DNA of 64,000 nucleotides, from NCBI GenBank assembly GCA_029207755.1, contig JARCOQ010000002.1, positions 56,881,172 through 56,945,171 of the forward strand, given 5' to 3'. This document shows, one piece after another, positions 59,201-64,000 of this stretch (positions are counted from its first letter, which is position 1; each line of letters opens with the position of its first letter). This DNA is from Chamaea fasciata. Taxonomy: Eukaryota > Chordata > Aves > Passeriformes > Sylviidae. The notes under the pieces are model-generated. The model made no database searches. It was not told the origin of the DNA and saw only the letters and a list, made by a program, of their open reading frames with translations. The translations under genes were made by a program, and so were the position numbers.

Positions 59201-62200
59201 AGCTTCACAGCAGATCTTTTGCATGTCCAGGCATGCTCAGTGTGGCATACAGGGTGTGTGGAGGGACCTCTTCTGAGACAGAGTTGAGTCTCTTGCTCCA
59301 GTAGAGCATTTAGAAAGTTAAATGGAGTCAGGGATCTCTTTCAGAGTCTCATTAGCAAGACCCAAACTTTATCCATCTCCTTGCCCAGCTGAGGTGGCTT
59401 CTGTCCCTGCTGTGGCCCTGCTATGTGCTTTCTGTGGATCCCATTCTTTGTCTTAGGATGAGCAAATAGCTGATTTAGAGCTGCGAATGTCACTAGGCTA
59501 CAGTGACAAATTTCCTGATTTCCAGAAAACTGAGTAACTGCTCGCTCCTACTCCCTTTGTTACTTTGAAGGGATGTGGAAAAGGAGCATTTCTCGTAGCT
59601 TCAAATATGTATATGTAACAGCTTAATTTTGCAGAGTGAAATGTTGCTGTCAAGTCCTTGCTGTAGGCTAGGACAGTTTGCTCTCTTTTAAGCATTCTGT
59701 ATAAATTATTAAACTGTAAAAACCATACAACTCCATCAAAAGTAGCAGTCTATCTCATGTATTTTTCTACAGGATGATGGAAGACATTTTTGGTACATGG
59801 TTGTCATTTGGCTGGTATTATATTTTGATTTAGGGACTTATTGACCCACGGGGCTTTTAACTAAACAATGCTTCTTGGTCTTGTCAACATCATGATCCCA
59901 ATGTTTGTAATGTCAGTGGAAGAATGGAAGCAGCTCTGTCTGCCCAGGCTGTTTCCACTCTTTTGGGGAAACTGTTGGCTTCAATATAAGCTGCACTTCC
60001 TGCAGTGAAGCTCTTCCTTCAACTCAAAGCTCCCTCCTAACTCAAATGTTAAAATATAATGATTGTTTTTTCACAGGGAGGTTTAAAGCATGAGTTTGAG
60101 TTTTTTTGGGAGATACCTGAATACATTTATGAATTTATTTTTAGCACATGGAGTAGGAAGGGTAAGTCTAGAAAACTGATTGGTGTAATACGTTGAGAGT
60201 GTAGTTTACACCAGGGTGTATAATGCACACAAAGGTATGGCACACCCTATTGCTATACATTGTATAACATACTCTCCCTTGTATACATGGACTCTTATTT
60301 GTGTTACACACAGAAGGAACAGAATACAGTACCTTCCACACAAAAAATAGCATGCTAATGTACAACAGTCTCAGAGAAGCTCCCATGTACTCACTAAGCC
60401 ACATTTATTTCTTCTTTAGATCTGTCCCATCTGTTCCTTTTTTATTGCTGAGCGACTTCCCTGCCATCCCAACCATGCCAATGCACTGAGGACTCGGAGG
60501 TGTAGAAATACCTAAATGACTTAGGAACTAATCTTTCATAGTAATTTACATACTGATAGCCATATCTTCAAAAATACTTGGAAACTTAGACATAATATGT
60601 TCTCGGTGGGATTTTCAGAAGTGCTTTGGTAACCTGCCTGGCAGAGAAATCAGTGGAAGTTATGTGCTGGGATATTCTGGAATGCCATGAGATACTTCTC
60701 TGCTTCCTTTCATGTTAAATGTCTTCAGCAGTCTGAGTGAAGTTTTAAGGCCCATGGTGCTTTAATAACACAGATAAAATGACTTTCCATGCTTTCTTTC
60801 AAAATGAGATGCATGCTGTTTGTTGTGACTGCAGTAAAGAGGTTGCCAGAAGTGTGAACTGGGATCATCCCTGCTCGGTGCTCTTCTCTTTATGGGCTCA
60901 CAGATCAAGACAACTTTGCTGCTGGTCATCACTGTGTGTTCTGGGCTGGTTTTGCAGTGAGGACATTAGTTGAAACCACTGTGAAAAAGCAAGGGAAGAA
61001 GTGATGAAATGTCAGCTCTCAGGACATAGTTTTGTTGTTTTATTTTTAAGAGGGAAAGAAAAGAGAAAACACGGGAATAACACTGGGATTTCTGCAAGGC
61101 AGGAGAGGAGATTATAGAAAGAAGTGTTTTTAAAGAGCAAGTCTGTAGCTTAAAAATATGCAGCTGCATTGAAGTGTGTGCCAGAATATTTTAAAGTAAC
61201 ATCAAATATCTTTAGTAATAAATTTGTGATAGGTTTATGAATTGGAAAAATTTTGTGTACAAACAAAAAAGAACTGTTCCAAACACACTCAGTATTCAGC
61301 TCAGTGTTTATAGACTACAGTGAGCCTTGGCTGTAAATTATGGCAAGATCAGGAGGTGCCAGCCCTGACCTTTCTGTCCCTCATGCACACTGCTTGGTGA
61401 TGCTGTGAGCATGCAGACGACTGGGACAAGGCAATTCATGGGCAAGAGCTTTGCCAACTATCCACAAGGATGGATGGGCGGGCTGTGATGTGTGGGTGTT
61501 ACGAGCAATATTTTGTAGCAAAATAAGAATCTCTTCCCTAGGCCAAACCTCCATATTTAATTCATCACCTTTCACTGGTGTATAATTAAATGCATGTCTG
61601 TTTGCAGTGGTTGGCTGCAAATCTTCAAATGAAAGGTTTTTCTTTTCAAAATATTCCCTGTTACTAGTTCTATTTCAGTGATTTCCTCTCTATGGATGTA
61701 AATGACTAAATGATTTGTACAATTTAGATGAACAGAATGGTAGCTATAAGACCTAACTTACTACATTATTATTTTCCTGCTGTTGCCTGCTTTTCTATCT
61801 GCTGGAAAAGTTATTTCATTATCTTAGGAACATTGTCCACAAGACTGGGAAAGTAAGGACTATTGTATGTCTCCATTTTTTCAATGGTAAAATCTTTAAA
61901 GCAATATTTAACTATTTTTAGAGAGATTTGTAAGGATGAGTGATAAAAAATGCTGGATATTTTGAGTTCCTTAGAAGAAGAAGGTGAAAGATGGCTAGTA
62001 AAGAAATTGCTGATCTCATGACTGGGACAATTAGTATTACTGCCAGACATTACTATGTACTGATTCTAGAGAAGAACGTCAACACTTTTTTTTTACCAAT
62101 TTGTTTTTGCAGCTCTTTGCCAACGTGTCGGGCTCTGTGAATGATGAGGGAACTTGTCAGTGCTCTGTGTACCTGCCGGACACCACCTTTCCAGTGCAGA

Positions 62201-62265
62201 AGGCCGAGCAGCTGGAAATTATAGCCATAACGCTCTCGGAGAAGTTTGAGGCGGAGCTTTCTAAA
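56186..62265 (+). CDS. OLFM4: OLFM4, olfactomedin 4, 5' part of gene (partial)
   Basis: OLFM4 is a secreted, N-glycosylated olfactomedin-family glycoprotein. In mammals it marks intestinal crypt stem and progenitor cells and a subset of neutrophil granules, and it is linked to Wnt/NF-kB feedback and cell adhesion. The identification rests on the exon at 62,113-62,265. Its peptide contains TCQCSV and LPDTTFPV and ends ELSK, closely matching the same region of human OLFM4 as I know it, including phase-0 junctions at both ends. Only the signal peptide, linker, CxC segment and first part of the coiled coil are in the window. The rest of the coiled coil and the C-terminal olfactomedin beta-propeller domain must lie beyond base 64,000. 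The span includes intron 1 (56,267-62,112 if no extra exon is used). The gene is alone in the window, and the DNA upstream is a gene desert. Confidence 0.9.
56274..56294 (+). repeat. G-rich run beside the exon 1 donor
   Basis: Ten G, A, six G, C, three G. It could form a G-quadruplex in DNA or in the nascent RNA, and GGGGCGGG within it is a GC-box-like SP/KLF site about 120 bases downstream of the predicted start. Intronic G-runs close to donors are known splicing enhancers. Confidence 0.85.
56295..58501 (+). other. OLFM4 intron 1, left part
   Basis: No repeat family was recognised. Minus-strand frames at 57,360-57,786 (up to 106 codons) overlap plus-strand frames and show no domain. The 3' end is a good polypyrimidine-AG acceptor (CTTTCCTTTGCTTTTCAG). 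Confidence 0.6.
58502..58579 (+). CDS. OLFM4: Candidate extra OLFM4 exon (26 in-frame codons)
   Basis: A strong polypyrimidine tract and CAG end at 58,501. An acceptable donor, GAG|GTATAG, follows 58,579. The interval is 78 bases, exactly 26 codons. It is open only in the frame that continues exon 1 and feeds exon 2, both phase 0; the other two frames have stops. The peptide is polar, with Ser/Thr, Pro and Asn (begins [11 protein letters not shown], ends KSHTSPE), and contains no Cys. It would place a flexible linker between the signal peptide and the CxC segment, where mammals have a Ser-rich linker. No homology to a known exon is recognised. A similar-looking splice pair at 60,077-60,161 breaks the frame, so chance acceptor-donor pairs do occur here. 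Confidence 0.42.
58580..62112 (+). other. OLFM4 intron 1, right part
   Basis: No named repeat or internal gene was recognised. The acceptor before exon 2 is TTTGTTTTTGCAG, preceded by a second T run at about 62,085-62,093. Confidence 0.6.
62113..62265 (+). CDS. OLFM4: OLFM4 coding exon with CxC segment and coiled-coil start
   Basis: The exon has 51 codons, phase 0 at both ends, bounded by TTTTTGCAG and AAA|GTAAGG. The peptide opens [17 protein letters not shown]. Asn at exon residue 4 forms an N-V-S glycosylation sequon. The two Cys at exon residues 15 and 17 are the N-terminal CxC pair that in olfactomedin proteins supports disulphide-linked dimers and oligomers. LPDTTFPV is the conserved stretch that follows. 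From about exon residue 30 the sequence becomes amphipathic with heptad-like Leu/Ile spacing ([20 protein letters not shown]), the start of the coiled coil. Codon by codon it lines up with human OLFM4 without gaps, and the exon ends at the same residue as the human exon as I recall it. This is the most secure coding call in the window. Confidence 0.93.
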
Positions 62266-64000
62266 GTAAGGTGTTCTTTTGTCTTAAAAATAACAGTTGT
62301 ATCTTTTCCAAAGAATGGCTGCCTATGAAAAAGTACAGCAGCCAGTATTTTTCTGTGGTGTGTCTTTCAAAAAGTGAGAAAGGGGGCTCCTTAAGAACAA
62401 GGAGAAATGTGATTAAATCTCTAACCTTGGACATTGCTACATACATTTGAATATTCTCAGGTCTCTTTTCTAGGCCTTTTCAGCTAGAGACATATGGTAT
62501 CTTTTGGAAGAATGGTTATGTTTTTCCTCTTTTGGCTCAGTTTTATTAGGTTGTGATTGCTACATGATGCTATAGGAAGCCAAGCCTCCTGCTCTTTCAT
62601 GTGTTATTATTTGTATCAAGCCAGCCAGATTGTGAGAAGGCAGTGAAGGGAAAGAGGAGAAAGGTCACCACAGCCCAGAGTGAAGAAGTAGGTGAATAAT
62701 TGCCCCTTCACTGCTTCTGCTCTCACAGGGAAAAATAAATAAATTAAAAAAAAATCTTTCTTGTCAACATCTGAAGCTGTGGCAGTGAGACTGCTGAATT
62801 ATGCATTTCTGTTGAAGACAAACACAGACTGCTTTGGCTGCTTGTTGCATGAATTGAGATCCATTTTTTGAGGAACCTGGGCAAACCTACAAATGCTGAA
62901 GTGCACTGGGTGAGGCTGCCTGTGAAGACAGGAATCTGCCTTTGACTTTTTATGGTGGATAGATATTCAGGATTCAGACTGGGTGTCCAGCAGAAAGTGT
63001 TTTCTTTGGAAACCAAGCATCCTAAGAAATGAAGTGTCCTTGAATTAATCAGCAGAAAAGGCAAAGCATTAAATTATAAATTCTAATCATAAATATTCAT
63101 AACCCTCCTCTGGTATAATCAAGAAGAGATAAGAAGTTGTGCTTAAAACCCACAACAACAGGCTGTAGAATCCTGTGGTAAGATCTTTCAGTTCAAATAG
63201 TTTGTTTTGAAAGAGCTGGAGCTAACAGTGAAACACATTCAGCTGTCAGCAGGCATATGAAGGACAAACGGACATAAATCCTGCTGTCTTCAAGCACAGG
63301 AGTTACTTGATCCCTTGGAGCATGGAAGTGCAGCACAGGGTTAATGAGCCATGAAAATCCCTGAGATTTCAGTCCCCCATACTGTTCCCACTGTGGTCAG
63401 TGCCAGCATTTGAAGGTAACTGTGCTGGGACAGGATGAGGGGTATGATTCCCAGCCAAAAATTGGCATGATTCTTCAAGGTGGTTGTGTACCACGTTTCC
63501 CAGTCTCTTGCGCTGGTGTAACCTATCTCTTATTGGTATTTTCGTCAGAATGGTGCGTGTTCCCTTTAGGCTAATGCCAGGCAGATATGGGAGCATCTCA
63601 AGTGCTGCTTGACCTCTCTGTGTGGACAACTTCAGATCTCCAGTGAGTTCAGGCACACAGGTTACAACTATAGAAACCTAAAATTAGGTGTCCAGATTTG
63701 TACCTGAAACTCACCTATAAATTCAGGGCAAGCTGAGTCCCCATCCTGGACTTTAATGTCTACGTTGCCAGCTGGTGTCAGCTGCTGTGACTGTTGTCAC
63801 CCTTCTGTTCCCAGCAGTGTACCACAGTGTAGGCACTGACCTCCACTTGCAATTCCCGCTGCAGACAGTGAAAATTCTTGTCCTAACTCAGGCTTCACTG
63901 AATCTCATCCTGTTGAGACCTATCAGCCAAGCAGTGTCTCAATGCATCTAGTTAAAGTGTGACATATACTTTGGTGTGATGTGGGAAAAGAGACACTTTA
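62266..64000 (+). other. OLFM4 intron 2, 5' part (runs off the window)
   Basis: No continuation of the coiled coil (expected to begin VREY-like) was found in any frame before the right edge, so the next exon lies outside. The 95- and 106-codon minus-strand frames here have no recognisable domain. Confidence 0.65.

Noticed and set aside
60077..60161. A second possible internal exon in OLFM4 intron 1, with a TTTTTTCACAG acceptor and a perfect GTAAGT donor, open for 28 codons in frame with exon 1
   Set aside because: It is 85 bases long, so including it would shift the frame into the following exon. It shows that decent acceptor-donor pairs occur here by chance.
1..64000. CRISPR arrays, operons, phage or bacterial mobile elements, tRNA or rRNA genes
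   Set aside because: The sequence is vertebrate: spliced exons, CR1 elements and CpG depletion. I saw no regularly spaced direct repeats, ribosome-binding sites or structured RNA genes.

Overview
This window is vertebrate nuclear DNA, most likely from a bird. A minus-strand CR1 retrotransposon tail at about 14,953-15,150 has the layout typical of avian CR1 copies, an older CR1 remnant lies at about 24.08-24.52 kb, and no mammalian SINEs were recognised. A turtle or crocodilian is not excluded and the species cannot be named. There is no bacterial gene organisation. Nearly all open frames in the window are short chance frames in AT-rich intergenic DNA, and several of the longest open with TTG or GTG rather than ATG.

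The one gene I can identify is the 5' end of OLFM4 (olfactomedin 4) on the + strand near the right edge. It has a TATA box at 56,136, an initiator-like predicted start at 56,167, and an ATG at 56,186. Exon 1 (56,186-56,266) encodes the signal peptide. A phase-0 exon at 62,113-62,265 encodes the conserved N-terminal CxC segment and the start of the coiled coil. The remaining exons, including the olfactomedin domain, lie beyond base 64,000. Inside intron 1 there is a candidate extra in-frame exon of 78 bases (58,502-58,579) that would supply a Ser/Thr-rich linker. The proximal promoter carries NF-kB-like, STAT-like and CDX-like sequences, which fits the gut and myeloid expression known for this gene in mammals.

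Everything left of about 55.9 kb looks like a gene desert upstream of OLFM4. It holds one orphan CpG island (about 26.67-27.33 kb), CR1 remnants, homopolymer and simple repeats, several hairpin-forming inverted repeats, and six blocks whose composition suggests conserved non-coding regulatory DNA. That last suggestion is inference only, since no alignment could be run.

I found no evidence of an undescribed multi-gene system. The observations most worth checking are the candidate OLFM4 exon, the compact OLFM4 promoter, the orphan CpG island, and a probable template-switch mutation inside the younger CR1 copy.
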